A DNA stretch of 64,000 bases from Pseudorasbora parva (taxonomy: Eukaryota > Chordata > Actinopteri > Cypriniformes > Gobionidae): the NCBI RefSeq assembly GCF_024679245.1, contig NC_090172.1, forward strand, positions 4,213,446-4,277,445, written 5' to 3'. Position numbers and translations under genes: made by a program. The notes beneath the pieces were generated by a model, which was not told where the DNA came from, did no database searches, and saw nothing but the letters and a program-made list of their open reading frames with translations. Below are positions 47,330 to 59,164 of the stretch, piece after piece. Within the stretch, counting starts at the first letter, position 1. Each line of letters opens with the position of its first letter.

Positions 47330-47455
47330 GAGTCCCATTCAAAAACACCAATACGTTTCTAATTATATCCCTTTGAAAGGGAAGTGTATACAAGAACCAC
47401 AAAGGGCCTAAGACAGAGCCTTGTGGAAATCCATACTTCACTGTGATTTTCTGTG
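47330..47455 (-). pseudogene. LINE-2-like reverse transcriptase scrap, copy A
   Basis: On the minus strand the frame reads VKYGFPQGSVLGPLWF and then [13 protein letters not shown]. This matches the reverse transcriptase motif G-PQGS-LGP-LF followed by the TLPL-DI segment of L2-type LINEs. The YADD catalytic box that should come next is destroyed. Only about 40 residues remain. Confidence 0.65.
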
Positions 47456-47791
47456 ATGCCAACATAATAAGCCTGAACCACTACTTATGCTTATTTAACG
47501 AGTTAGCGTAACACAGAGTAAATGTTAATGTGATGGTTATGCCAGATTGCTCTATACAGAGACCAGGTGGTTGTATATCAGTGGTAGCTGTAGCCTGCTT
47601 GGGTACTTTCATGGTTTTGGACATGTTTTGTCATTGTGGACATTGTTATACTATGTTAATGACATGGTAGTTTTTTTAACAAGCTAATGTTGTGTATTAC
47701 ATTGTAAGGCTGAATCATTACGTGTACCTAATTATAATCTTTCTGATAGTGGTACCATGGGGATATCATATATATTGTAGACATGGGATCA

Positions 47792-48020
47792 TCCCTTACG
47801 AAAATGAACCATGGTTTTAATACAAATAAAACCCAAAAAACATGGTTATTATAGTTAAACTATGGTAACCTCAAATTAACCATGGCTTTGCTACACTAAC
47901 CATAGTTTAACCGTGGTATTTGTGGTAAAACTGTGGTTATATAAATGGTAATCAATTAGCAAAAAAACATGGTTACTACACTTTTACTATGATAAAGCCA
48001 TGGTTCATTTTGGTAAGGGA
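47792..48020. mobile_element. MITE with TCCCTTACGAAAATGAACC ends
   Basis: Left end TCCCTTACGAAAATGAACC, right end inverted TCCCTTACCAAAATGAACC, an 18/19 TIR. The interior is rich in AACCATGG-type motifs, which pair within the element. It lies only in copy B of the duplication. Confidence 0.8.
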
Positions 48021-48054
48021 TGGTAATACCATGGTTTTGTTTGATACATTGGAG

Positions 48055-48165
48055 TGTCAAAAACAAGATGTTTCTTGATTATATTACTTGAAAGAGAGGC
48101 GTATTCAAGAATAGCAAAGGGCCTAAGACCGAACCTTGTGGAACTCCATATTTCACTTGCTTGAT
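48055..48165 (-). pseudogene. LINE-2-like reverse transcriptase scrap, copy B
   Basis: The minus strand reads [15 protein letters not shown] and then a degenerate tail with a stop. It is the counterpart of copy A and is closer to the usual L2 motif. Confidence 0.65.
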
Positions 48166-48257
48166 TTTTTGTGATGCCAACATAAGGCTAAAACAACTCT
48201 TATGGTTAATTATTTCATGGGTTAGCATGACACAGAGTAATAGTTAATGTGAAGATT

Positions 48258-49761
48258 AAAGCCACAATATGTAGGTTTTTTTTACCGCTAGAGGCCGCTT
48301 ATTGAAAACTAAATTAAGTTTTGAGATGGTATCCCTTCACAAGCTCACACTGGACATTAAAAGGAGATGCATGATGAGTGAAAATAAGTTTAATTTTTCG
48401 CTGCTTATTCAAAACAAAGGTATATCTTGATGACGCCAGGATTTGGCGGGGCTTTTATTCTGCCACAGATGAGCACTTCTACTTCTTCTACTCGTGCATG
48501 TTGGTTAACGCGGTTCTGTTTTATCATATTACACACATTTGAGTGTGTTAGTGATGTTATAATGCTACCCTGTGTGTTCGCTCAGCACTACTATGAGACA
48601 CTTGTTCACACTGCAGTGAGCGAGATCGATATTAGGCATGGTAAAACATGGTACTCGCGGTAAACCAAGAACACCAGATTTAAACATTAAGACTAACTGT
48701 GTTGAGCTGGAGAACAATGATTAGTTTTCTGTCCATCAATGATCCAAACAGTTGCTCACCTGTCTAATAAAACACATTTGAAAGGGTCTTTGGTGTTTCC
48801 ATGGTTTTTACCATGGTCTGTGTTCTGGTTAAAATTTCTCTGGATTTAAACATTCTTGGAAACATTTGAGATAATGTAAGTACACAAGTAAACAAAATAT
48901 ACACCATAACACCATTCTAGTGGTTTTTGGATATTTTGATCCAAAAATCTTACATATTAATATGGTGACAAGGTTTTATGGACATGTACGATTTTTAAAC
49001 ATGGTATCATATTAATACCATATATATGATGATACCTTTGATACCTTTTAATATGATCCAAAAACACTTACTATCATGTATATTAAGAATATGGATGGAT
49101 GTTGTGTGTATTATCTGAGTAGATTCTGCTAATGATGTCTGCATTGCTCTATGGAGCGGTGTGAGTATGGTTGTGATTGAGAATGAGTTTAGTCGTGTCT
49201 CCAGCAGTAGCCCCGAATCTGTGCTTAGCCCCAGGCTCTTGTGCTGACAGAGAGGGGAGGTGATTAATTGCCTTGGAGGGAACAGTTGCAGGAATTATTA
49301 ATGGCTGCAGGATTAATCTGTTTTCTCTGGTTGGCCCATTAGTATGGGCGACCCTGGTGGCTGGAAGATTTTTCTCTTGGTCTGGAGCTCCCTGGCAGCC
49401 AGTAGGACTGGGCTGTCTTTCTTTTCATCAGTCACTTTTCTTTGTCTTTCTCTTCATGTGTCTGGAAAATTCCCATCCTCAGCTGGCTGTTTCAACAAAC
49501 TCCAAACTCTGTGTGGCAGGTGGAATTGATTAATGTCACAGCATATTAGGGGAAGTGCTGTAAACACAGTGTGTCCCTGTTTTAACGGTCCAAGCACTGT
49601 GATTCCTCTGCGTACCTGTCCTGGTCTGTGTGTGGGTTTGCATCTAAAATGGGAAAGCGCATTGGAGATTTTTATGGAACATGTTCAGCTCTCGACTTCA
49701 AGCTTTAGGTGGGGGGACTCGAGCAACATGACTTGACTTGAGACTGACTTGAGTTGAAAAT
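48258..49761. other. Non-coding stretch
   Basis: ACCGCTAGAGGCCGCTTA near 48280 looks like a dispersed-repeat motif. The block at 49110-49540 is GC-balanced with TTAATTGCC, ATTAATGGC and GATTAATC homeodomain-type sites close together, which might be regulatory. ACTTGACTTGAGACTGACTTGAG at about 49730 (quoted in part) is the flank of a repeat split by the next element. Confidence 0.35.
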
Positions 49762-50997
49762 TTAATGGGATCCCCTGGTGTTGAGACTTGTATGGCTTAA
49801 TATAACATAAATGATGTCTCTTACTGAAATATGTAGTAGAAAACCCATGAAAGATCTACATTATTTAAAAAATCTATTTTATATTTGGACCATGGGCGGC
49901 GCCATCTTGTTTGCGTTTTAGGTTGATGACGTAGAATGGTTGCACTCGGCAATCAGCTGGCGTTACCCGTAGCTATTTTTACCACAACGCAATTTGAAAA
50001 TTGTTTCAGAGTTAAACAAAACCAATGAATTGCTTTGTAATTGTACTTAAAACACACTCAAACATACATGTGCTCACAAACTCTCTCTCTCACAGACTCA
50101 CACACACACCAACAGATCACCCTCATTCACGATTCCCTGTGTTGATATCATAGATAGACTGTTGATATGCAGTAGATTAACTGTAATGCCTAATGTATCC
50201 AGCAGAGGGAACTATCTAGGTCGGAGCATGGGATAGGGGAACGTGAGGAAGAGAGGCAGGATGTTTTGGTGATGATGTTGGTTCGTGCATTTAAGTCACT
50301 GAGCACAAGCTCAGTGACTTAAAACCTCAATCTTTAAACTTTCATCTTTAAGACACGAATAACATTCCCTACTTTTGTTCACTAATACAACTTGAAGGAG
50401 TGAATGAAGACGAGTGCGTGAAGTCGGACAGCTGTTGTGTGTAAATCGGCTGTACACTCGTTATTGCGGCGCAACGTAAGACTGAATGAGTGCACTCAAA
50501 CATGTCCACTATGGTGTCGGACAACACTACAAATGGCCGTCCCTTCAAATAATGCCCTATTTCAGGGTATAAGGGGTCGATTTCAGATTTAGCCCCTGTC
50601 GTGGTCGAGACTGAGCAGCCAACATCTCGATTGAGACAGCAGTCTGTCAGGTGTGCGCGCCCGCCGATCTGTTTGTGACTTGTGTAGGTGAGTTTGTGTG
50701 CACATGTATGTTTGAGTGTGTTTTAAGTACAATTACAAAGCAATTCATTGGTTTTGTTTAACTCTGAAACAATTTTCGAGTTGCGTTGTGGTAAAAATAG
50801 CTACGGGTAACGCCAGCTGATTGAGGAGTGCAACCATTCTACGTCATCAACCTAGAACGCAAACAAAATGGTGCCGCCCATGTTTTTTTTTAAATAACAT
50901 AGATCTTTCATGGGTTTTCTACTACATATTTCAGTAAGAGACATAATTTATGTCATATTAAGCCATACAAGTCTCAACACCACGGGGATCCCTTTAA
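49762..50997. mobile_element. TTAA-bounded foldback element (TTAATGGGATCCCC ends)
   Basis: Left end TTAATGGGATCCCCTGG, right end inverted TTAAAGGGATCCCCGTGG. The arms run about 310 bp (49762-50082 and 50693-50997) with high identity, including CATGGGTTTTCTACTAC and TAGCTACGGGTAACGCC on the right. The loop of about 610 bp is unique and contains a perfect hairpin. It split an older ACTTGACTTG-rich repeat, parts of which flank it. Confidence 0.82.
50290..50323. other. Perfect 15-bp hairpin with a 4-base loop
   Basis: TTTAAGTCACTGAGC, ACAA, GCTCAGTGACTTAAA. It lies in the loop of the 49762-50997 element. Confidence 0.9.
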
Positions 50998-51116
50998 GGA
51001 CTTGCGTCATGATTAACTTGACTTTGACTTGGGAACCAATGGCTCAAAACTTGACTTGGACTTGAACTGCATGACTCGACAATTAATTTATAAGAACTGT
51101 AATGAAATTATTACAT

Positions 51117-52142
51117 TTGTGGCCCGTGCTGGCAAAATGAGTAGTAATGCGCACAGGAAAAAAATGTCGATTTTGAGCATTTCACAAAAATTAGTTAAGT
51201 AAACTCTTGTCTAGTGATCCCAATGCTCCAAATAGCAATTAAACATCTAAAATGATGATGATCAGATTTGACACATGCGCAAAGACTCACATAGCACACA
51301 ATCCTATGCTTAAAAAATTATATCAGAAAGAAAAAATAATAATCTGTCATGGCGAGTATTCAAGCAAACATTATCTGTTATATCTTTTGTGAACATTTGG
51401 TTAATTGTTGGGGGAAAACATCTGATGTGTAACATTATATTAGATCTGTGCATTACAGCAGATATTAATATATAGACTGTCTGTTTAATTTATGTTAATC
51501 GGATGGTATCATATAAAAAATGTTGAATATGTATTTTTCTATAGATATTTGGTTTTGACCTGTGTGTGTCAAATTTGGTGTTATTACCAGGGATTTTAAG
51601 GTATGATTTCTAGGTGATTTTGTTTTAGAAACAAACTCGATTTTTTAAACTCGATGTTTCTCAGAATCAACTTCAAACAGGTGTAGCTCGGTCATTTTTT
51701 GTCTGATTCAAACCAATCAAATTTTCAAATAAAATCGTATTAACAGTATATAGCACAAGTAGTTGACCATTGTGCTGTACAGAAAAAGACAAAAGATATA
51801 TATTTAAAAAAATGGACAGATAAGAAAAAATTTAATAAACGCAAACCAATGATAAAGGGAGTTAACATCAAAACACCAATCAGAAAAAAATGTCAACCTT
51901 AAAACTCAAAAACATTTGAAGGCCTTGGAGAAAAGGTTGTTTTTTAAATTCAGAGTCGGTGGAGGTTAATCTTAGGGATAGAGGAAGAATATACCACAAT
52001 TTTGGGCCAACAATAGGAAAGGCACGGTCACCCCTCAATTTAAGTCTAGATCTCAAAACTATCAGAAATCATTTTTAAGGTTTTTTTAATTGAGAATGTT
52101 TTTGCTCATATCGTCTCATTTTGCCAGCACAAAACACATTTA
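51117..52142. mobile_element. TIR element with GTGCTGGCAAAATGAG ends
   Basis: GTGCTGGCAAAATGAG at about 51127 is matched by its exact reverse complement CTCATTTTGCCAGCAC at about 52117. An outer TGTG on both sides extends the TIR across a 4-base mismatch. The interior is about 970 bp, AT-rich, without a transposase. Part of it (about 51900-52075) resembles a LINE 3' untranslated region. Confidence 0.6.
51900..52075 (+). mobile_element. LINE-2-like 3' UTR fragment
   Basis: GGGATAGAGGAAGAATATACC, ACAATTTTGGGCCAACAAT, GGAAAGGCACGGTCACCCC and AATTTAAGTCTAG-AT follow in the order I remember from fish L2 3' ends (partial quotes). No coding left. Moderate-to-low certainty. Confidence 0.4.
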
Positions 52143-53593
52143 GCAAATGATGCAATATCTACAGATAAACAATGCTAGTCACAGAACCACCGGCACAGAA
52201 CAAAAAATAGAGAAGGTAGAAGAGAATCTCCCAAGAGCATTACTTTTCGATGTAAAGACTGGATAAATGGACCATATTCATAAAAGGAGATTTGCTGTAT
52301 GCACATTTTACAATGGCGGGATATTAGACACAACCATTACAACCTCATTCTCTTCTTGAAAACTTGGTTTGAGACTTGATGGAAGGCTCTTAAGGCCTAT
52401 TTGTGACCTGAACATGTGTGACTTTCTCCCACCTCAGTCACCACAGAAAGCTCTGCAGAAATAAAAATGATCATCTTCCACAGTGTTCAAAATTTCCCCT
52501 GACCTTTGCGTGTTTGTTTTTTTCAATGGCTGTTTTGATAATGGGCAAGCACATTTGACCATATTTAAGTACATTCAGCAGAAAGCTGTTCAGATTTACC
52601 CAGAATTCTGGCTGCCTTCATTCATAAAGTGCTGCTCGTGTTCGTTTGGTAGGTAATTTGGGGAATGTATTTTCTGATAATAAAAGTGTAGCACTCTCAG
52701 CTCCCGTTTAACACACTTGATGAAAAAAGTGCACAGGGACCTATTCATACCTTTCATTTTAGTCCAATTCTGCAGCAGGGGAAATCGTTGAGTAAATTCC
52801 ATATGATTAAACCAGCCGACAGCCTCTTCCTTCCAGGAGACGCGTGTGCATTGAATTCACCGCAGTGAGGAAGCTGTAAGTGTCTGTGAGCATTCATGAC
52901 ATGCTCTAATCATTAAGGTACTTAGAGTTAGATTGGAAAAAACGTGCTGGATTTCCCTAGACTGTGATGTGATTCTCCATTGGCACTTCTGTGCGTTATC
53001 CATGATTGAGACCCTCAGAGTTTGTCAGATTTGTTTTATTAGGCTTTGACTTGACTCAAAGACGTTATTACATTATTATTTCTAGTCATTTATTCCAGCT
53101 CGTCTTAACTCATTAACATGGATAATACCTCTAGAGCTAGATCACAACGCTCCAGCTGTCTGTGTTTATTACCCCCACTGAGTGCATGTGTTGACGTCCC
53201 TCCTCCCACCCTTCACTGCCCATGGCTACAAGACAAACAGCCGTTTCAGGAACACATATGATTGAACACAATAAAAACCAGAGAGTGTTTCCTCCTGTAC
53301 GGATCCTTTGGGGATCTCCAACAATGAAATCCATCCTGAACATTTATGATACTATTGGATTTCTGGCATTTGTGGTCTTCTATGGACAAGTGTGAAACGT
53401 CACACATGTAATCAAGGCTTTAATGAGATTAAAGTCTACCAGAAAATGAAAATATTGTCCACTAGAAAGAAATTCATGGTATTTTTGATTTAAAAAAAAG
53501 GGAGTTTTTATTGCTCACGTGTGGGTGCTGAGGCCTCGCGTTATAAGCAATTGTTTCAATGGTTCACTGTTCGTTTTATCACACCACACATTT
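52143..53593. other. Non-coding stretch with a doubtful micro-exon
   Basis: At 52837-52875 a 39-bp segment lies between CTTCCTTCCAG and GTAAGTG and has one open phase (RRVCIEFTAVRK). It does not fit the phase of the exon at 8915. No repeats recognised. Confidence 0.35.
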
Positions 53594-53977
53594 CATGACG
53601 GCTCTTTTTTTTTTTTTTTATACTTTATTTATTGTATTTTGTTAAACACAACAAAACCATACAACACACAAATTAACTCTATTCACTTACACATAGAACC
53701 CACAAATAATTCCACCCCATCTAACAATAACACCTGCGCACTTATATACATAAAAAAAGGACAATAAAATAAATATAATAGTTCCTCCTTGTTCATATTA
53801 TTTTCTATGTGTCTTCTTCAATAACTTCTTTCAAAATTGCAGATTCAATAATTTTGAACATTCACCATCACTTGTTGGTATTATTTGAGACCAGACATTA
53901 CGGGACACGCAATATTACAACATATGTTGTGTATCGGAAAGGAAGAATGTTAAGTAAATATACATGACGGCTCTTTT
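53594..53977 (-). mobile_element. Retroposed insertion with 15-bp target duplication and poly-A tail
   Basis: CATGACGGCTCTTTT occurs at 53594-53608 and again at 53963-53977. Between them, reading on the minus strand, about 355 bp end in AATAAATAAAGTAT and a poly-A tail. That is the signature of target-primed reverse transcription by a LINE machinery. The source is either a 5'-truncated LINE 3' end or a processed transcript; a short frame (YCVSRNVWSQIIPTSDGE) is open but unrecognised. Confidence 0.82.
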
Positions 53978-54094
53978 AGAGGCCTGTCTAGCGAACCACA
54001 AGTCTTTCAGAACGTTTCAAATTAAAAGCTCACAATTTCAAAATCACTAAAGACAAATTAATTGTGAGTAACTGGTGTTGTAATTTCTTAGGTG

Positions 54095-54205
54095 CGCACC
54101 GCCCGCTTTAAGCGGTGCTCGAACTCGGGTCTTTCTGCATGGAAGTCTGACGCTCTAACAATGAGGTTAAAGGCTGCAACATTTTTACGCAAGCCACTAG
54201 ACTAC
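54095..54205 (-). mobile_element. tRNA-derived SINE-like head
   Basis: On the minus strand TAGTCTAGTGGC resembles a pol III A box and GAGTTCGAGCACC a B box. Between them TTAGAGCGTCAGACTTCCA resembles tRNA D-arm/anticodon-arm sequence. An extra stretch of about 30 bp sits after the first A-box-like motif, so it is not a functional tRNA. Confidence 0.42.
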
Positions 54206-54751
54206 AGCGTCTCTTGACATGGGGGGAGTTTACCTGCACAGCTCTCATTAGCTCACCTCTGTTACGCTATCATGACAGATATATTTCAGAACCAGCCTCT
54301 ATCAAAACAATCTGGCGGCGCACGTGGGCCAGATATTATCGCTGGCGGGCCAATTTTGGCCAGTTGTCGACCACTGATATAGGCAGCGCACAACACGTGT
54401 ACGCTCTGCTTATCACACACACAGGGATGAGCAGCAGCACACACACATTTAAATATTACAAATAAAAGGATTTTTCTCTGAAAAAAGCATTCAGTCTTTC
54501 CACTCGCATATAAATAGTGAATCCACCATGGTGCGAGTGCAACTGGCTTTTAAAGGGAAAGGGAGATGAGGCTCTGATTGGTTTATTGCGCGTTACGCCC
54601 AAAACACACCCATGACTCATTAAGAGACGAGGGACGACCCTTTTGGTCCATGTACCGGGCGAGCCAACCATTTTTCATGTCGTTAAACTAGCAAAAGTGC
54701 ACTTGTGACATGCGCTTTAGACCATGCGCTCAGATCGTTAAAATAGGGCCC
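54206..54751 (-). mobile_element. GGGCCCTATTTTAACGATC-ended element, one end
   Basis: On the minus strand it starts GGGCCCTATTTTAACGATC at 54751. It goes through GCGTAACGCGCAATAAACC and AATCAGAGCC, then TTTAAAAGCCAG, the same order as in the element at 3027 (GCGTAACGTGAATAAACC, AATCAGAGCG, TTTAAAAGCAGG). The far end was not found; the SINE-like head may mark an interruption. Confidence 0.6.
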
Positions 54752-55845
54752 TTAATCTTCAAGAACTACAAATGCTCAAGAAATCTCAATTCCAGGCTAG
54801 TGTCAGTTCTGTCCGATTTTTCAGGGGAGATTCTGTGATTCCTAACGCTGCATTACTGTAGCTAAGATCCGCCTGTGCGAGGCTCTCAACAGTCTTCAAT
54901 TCTGAAACCGGAGCCACTCGATCGATAGCACAAGAGATGATGCTGATCTGGCTGGCATTAGCATCTCTATTCTGTGGGAAAGCAAAGACTCTCAATTCCA
55001 CCCCTTGATCTTAGCTGGCCGCTTTTTCATTTCATTTGGCAGCGCTCAGCACAAGATGCACAGCGAGAGCATCTGTCAACCTGTGAGAACGGCAGAATCT
55101 GGCTCACTTCAAACAGCTCATACGGATGAAATCTGTAACCTGACCAAGATTTGAGTCACGAAACACGACATAAGCTAAAGCCAGCTTATCAGATGTTGTC
55201 TTTTTGTTTGTCTCGTCCTATTAAACCTGGGCGCTAGGAAAGCAAAAACCTTGTAAACAATCTTTCAGAGCATGTATCTGAAGCACACTGTCACACTGCA
55301 GTAAGAAGAGAATTTCACACTACCGAGACATGAATGAACAGATCAGTTGGGTCAACAACAAAGAGAATTTATTTTCTTTGATAAAAACACTTTTTCTTAT
55401 CAAACCGAGCAATAGAAGCGCATTTGAAATGAGGTAAGACGATTCCAGAAGAGAGATCTAAACATAATATAACTACAAAGAAACATCACAAACACAGTCT
55501 AATGGAGATGCTCTTCTCCAGCCAATGGTTGCGTAGAGCTGCTGAGTCTCGGGATTCTGCATTGGCTGGAGAGGCAACTTCTAAAAGGCCAGATATCGAT
55601 CCGGCAAGATAATTTCCCATTGATTGCTCTAGTTGGGGGCTGCTGTGAAGCAGTTTATTACCCATACTGCAGCACAGGAGCCAGCCCAGTAATAGGTGCA
55701 GTGGGTACGCAGCATTGCTGGAACTCCATCAACTACCTACGCTCAGATCAAGCTCTGAACTCAAGGATTTATGTAATCTAACAGGACTGCTTATAGTCTG
55801 GAAAAAACAACATGGGCCATTCGAATAACTATAACTGTTGGAAAC
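54752..55845. other. Non-coding stretch
   Basis: GC-balanced, no repeats and no supported frame. Confidence 0.4.
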
Positions 55846-56582
55846 TTAAAGGGTTAGTTCAACAAAAATTCAAATTCCCTCATGATTTACTCACCTTCAA
55901 GTCATCCTAGGTGTGTATGACATTCTTCTTTCAGAGGAATACAATCAGAGTTATATTAAAAAATGTCCTGGCTAATCCCAGCTTTATAATGGCAGTGAAT
56001 GGGAGCCCAAAAGAGTGCATCCATCCATTATAAAAGTGCTCTACACAGCTCCACTGGGGTTAATAAAGGCCTTCTGAAGCGAATCGATGGGTTTGTGTAA
56101 GAAAAATATGCATATTTAACACGCTATAAAGTAAAATATCTAGCCTCCGCAAGAGCGCCTTCTGTATACAACTTACGGAAAAAGTGTTACTGACGTGACG
56201 TCGGACGTAGCGGAAGCATTTTGAATGCTTGAAGAGGCGTTACACTTTTTTCATAAGCTAAATTCATAAGCTGGTCTTGCAAAAGCTTATTATTTTAATT
56301 TATAACGTGTTCAATATGGATAATTTTCTTACACAAACACATCTCTTCAGAAGGCCTTTATTAACCCCCGGAGTCGTGTGGAGCACTTTTATAATGGAGG
56401 GATGCACTTTTCTGGGCTTCAAATTTTGGGCTGCCATTCACTGCCATTATAAAGCTGGAAAGAGCCAGGACATTTTTAATATAACTCTGACTGTATTCGT
56501 CTGAAAGAAGAAACACCTAGGATGGCTTGAAGGTGAGTAAATCATGGGGTAACGTTAATTTTTGGGTGAACTATCCCTTTAA
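55846..56582. mobile_element. Foldback element, TTAAAGGGNTAGTTCA family, with a private loop
   Basis: Starts TTAAAGGGTTAGTTCAAC and ends GGGTGAACTATCCCTTTAA. The arms are homologous to 38333-38825. Unlike that copy, it has a central loop of about 180 bp (about 56115-56290) with GTTACTGACGTGACGTCGG and other CpG-bearing sequence. Confidence 0.8.
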
Positions 56583-56773
56583 GGGCAGATAAAAAAATAC
56601 AAGTAAAATGTAACAAGGAACTTAAAACAATAGACCTAAAACTTAAAATCATCTTCTCAGCTTGAGCTATAGTTGAATATCCAATCTGTTCTTTTCCATA
56701 CAACAAAAGCTTCAAAAAGGACAAAACAATACTCCAAAAAAGGGGGTCAGTACAACTTACATTGTGCGCTTTA

Positions 56774-57158
56774 TGTGACCCTAGACCACAAAACACCAGT
56801 CATAAGGGTACATTTTTTAAAATAGGGATTTATACATCATCTGAAAGCTGAATAAATAAGCTTTCCATTGATGAATGGTTTGCTATATTTGGCAGAGATA
56901 CAACTATTTGAAAATCCTTTAAAGTTGTCCAAATTAAGTCCTTAGCAATGCATATTACTACTAATAATAATGCATTTGTTATATATTTACGGTAGGAAAT
57001 GTACCAAATGTATTGATGGAATATGATCCTTACTGAATATCCTTATAATTTTTGGCATAAAAGAAAAATGGATAATTTTGACCCATACAATTTATTGTTG
57101 GCTATTTCCACGAATATACCCGTGAGACGCAGGACTGGTTTTGTGCTCCTCAGTCATG
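56774..57158. mobile_element. MITE, TGTGACCCTGGACCACAAAA family, second copy
   Basis: Left end TGTGACCCTAGACCACAAAA, right end inverted TGACTGAGGAGCACAAAA with GTCCTGCGTC inside. The interior matches 46808-47183 (AATAAATAAGCTTTCCA, GTTGTCCAAAT, CATACAA-TTATTGTTGGC). Confidence 0.75.
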
Positions 57159-57243
57159 TATTCTTATTTCCATTTAAAGTAATTGAATAGTTTTGTGCGA
57201 AAAACAGATTAAAATTGAAATTGTTATTCACTGATAATCAATG

Positions 57244-57376
57244 TACTGTAAGTATGGAGTGCCACAAGGCTCAGTCTCGGGCCCTTTGTTATTCTCCGTA
57301 CACACACTCCCTTTAGATGATATTATGAGAAAACATGGCATTAGCTTTCACTGTGATGCTGATAAAACTAACTAAA
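57244..57376 (+). pseudogene. LINE-2-like reverse transcriptase scrap
   Basis: Plus-strand frame [20 protein letters not shown] then [20 protein letters not shown] and a stop soon after. The motif order [23 protein letters not shown], then the catalytic YADD is that of L2 reverse transcriptase. Here YADD has become DADK, so the enzyme centre is lost. The match ends abruptly after about 43 residues. Confidence 0.78.
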
Positions 57377-59164
57377 AAAACTATACTGTAAGACTGAGAA
57401 CATTTTAAGTGTTTACTATCATTTGTTTTTAGACGAGGGTAACACTTTTACTCAATTTGACAAAACTGCCTCATTCTCATCTGTTTTCCTCTACTACAAC
57501 ACCCATGGCCTTCCTAATGACAAAACCCAATCCAAACTGGACTTTAACAATGGTTAAGTCATTTGCAGTCTTTACATGGTTAAATGTATTTACAGAAGCT
57601 CAACAAATATGCAATAAGAGCGAAACACTGGTAGAAATCAATAAGGCAATATTCCTTGCAAGATTAACCGAGTGCATTAAAACGGCATTTGGAAAGAAAA
57701 AGAAGACATTAAGACAGATTTTAAAGAATAAACAAGATGGAAGATTTGAGTCTATTGACTTCCCTACAGATGGTACTGTATGTTCCCAATAACAACATCC
57801 ATGCAGTTGAATGTTGAACATCATTCGAGGAACGTTAGTTGGTTGTCAATCAAAATTCCCTGAATTTCTTGCTCTTCACATGTAACAGATGGGCTGTTCT
57901 GTGAACGCATCATGCATCCCGAGTAACGGCGTGTTAGTGTGACTTTTACCGCGCTGCAGTCACTATATGTACGATGAGAGAGTGTGAAAAAGGTGTTGGA
58001 CGTGTGACTGTGTGTGTGTAAACAGATTCATAAATTCCCTCTTCCTGATCCCAGCCTTCAGCTCAGCGGGGCAGCTTTTCGTTGTTTGACAGGGAGCTTT
58101 GAAAAGGTCACCGGGACTCGAATCGCCATTAACCTCGCCCCTCCCCATTCTCTCACACAGGGAAACTGGAGAGCCAGAGCCACCAAAGTGCCAAGAAGTG
58201 TTTAATGCAGCCGGCCTGACCTGAACAAAGACATGGCGGTCAAGAGACGAGGAACAGAGGATCCCCGTGGAAGCCACCGCGCCCAAAATACACATCATTC
58301 CCTTTTTCTGCAATAAAAGGCTGAAAGCTACTTGTGTATCTGTTCTTTCATACGTTTCAGTATTATATTTTTGTTGTCTTTTTTGCCATTTAATTAACCA
58401 GCTCCCTTTTAATCTCAATTGGATTCCCAGCTCATAAAGCCGGCTGAGCCAGAAGCGGTTGGCTGAGCAAGGAATGTTCTGCTGACTGAAGAGGCGATTG
58501 TGCTGGAGCTGCTCTTGTTCTGTGGGGCTCGCGGCCTCTCAGGGTTTTGGTTGTGCTGCTCTCAGAGTGATTGAGTGTCTTCTTTGTGACACAGGCATCT
58601 CTGCACCAGAAAGAGCAAATGACTGCCTCCATTAACGCTAGATTGCATGATGGGAACTGCATTCGAGTAGCCATGGAGCATATATTCCCCTCTTCTTCTG
58701 TACATTTCCACACGGGTAAATGCATCAGCATGACGAGCGGTTCGCTCGCATATGCGTTCTGTTGTTCTGGGATCGCTTCGTTTTGATCTTTGTGTCATTT
58801 GTGAATCCTTTCGGGTAATTCTCACAAAATAATAACAATAAAGGAAAAAAGAAAAGTCAGTTTCCCACTAAATTACAATACCTGTAATGCAAAAATTTGC
58901 TTTCATTTTTTTAAATGTTTCTTCTTATTAAAATAATAGTTATTTAAAATAAATATTTATTTTTTTAATAAATATATATTTAAATATAATATATTTTTTT
59001 TACAAAAAATGTGAATTATACTTATTTTATATTTCACATTTACGGTACACTACTAACAATTGAGAAAGGATGAAATGTGCTTAATCGTCATTAAAATAAA
59101 GTTTAAATGAATCAATTACATTTTATATTATATGTACTACCGGCCAACATTTTGGAAACGCCTT
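57377..59164. other. Non-coding stretch
   Basis: A 111-codon frame at 57457-57792 has no recognisable motif. The region 57950-58780 is GC-balanced with frames open on both strands and no splice pairs. 58800-59100 is AT-rich. Confidence 0.35.

Noticed and set aside
54095..54205. Functional tRNA gene
   Set aside because: The A- and B-box-like motifs are too far apart and no acceptor-stem pairing could be made; only a tRNA-derived fragment is supported.
57457..57792. 111-codon frame with Lys-rich tail
   Set aside because: No motif recognised and no promoter or splice evidence; length is within chance for this window.
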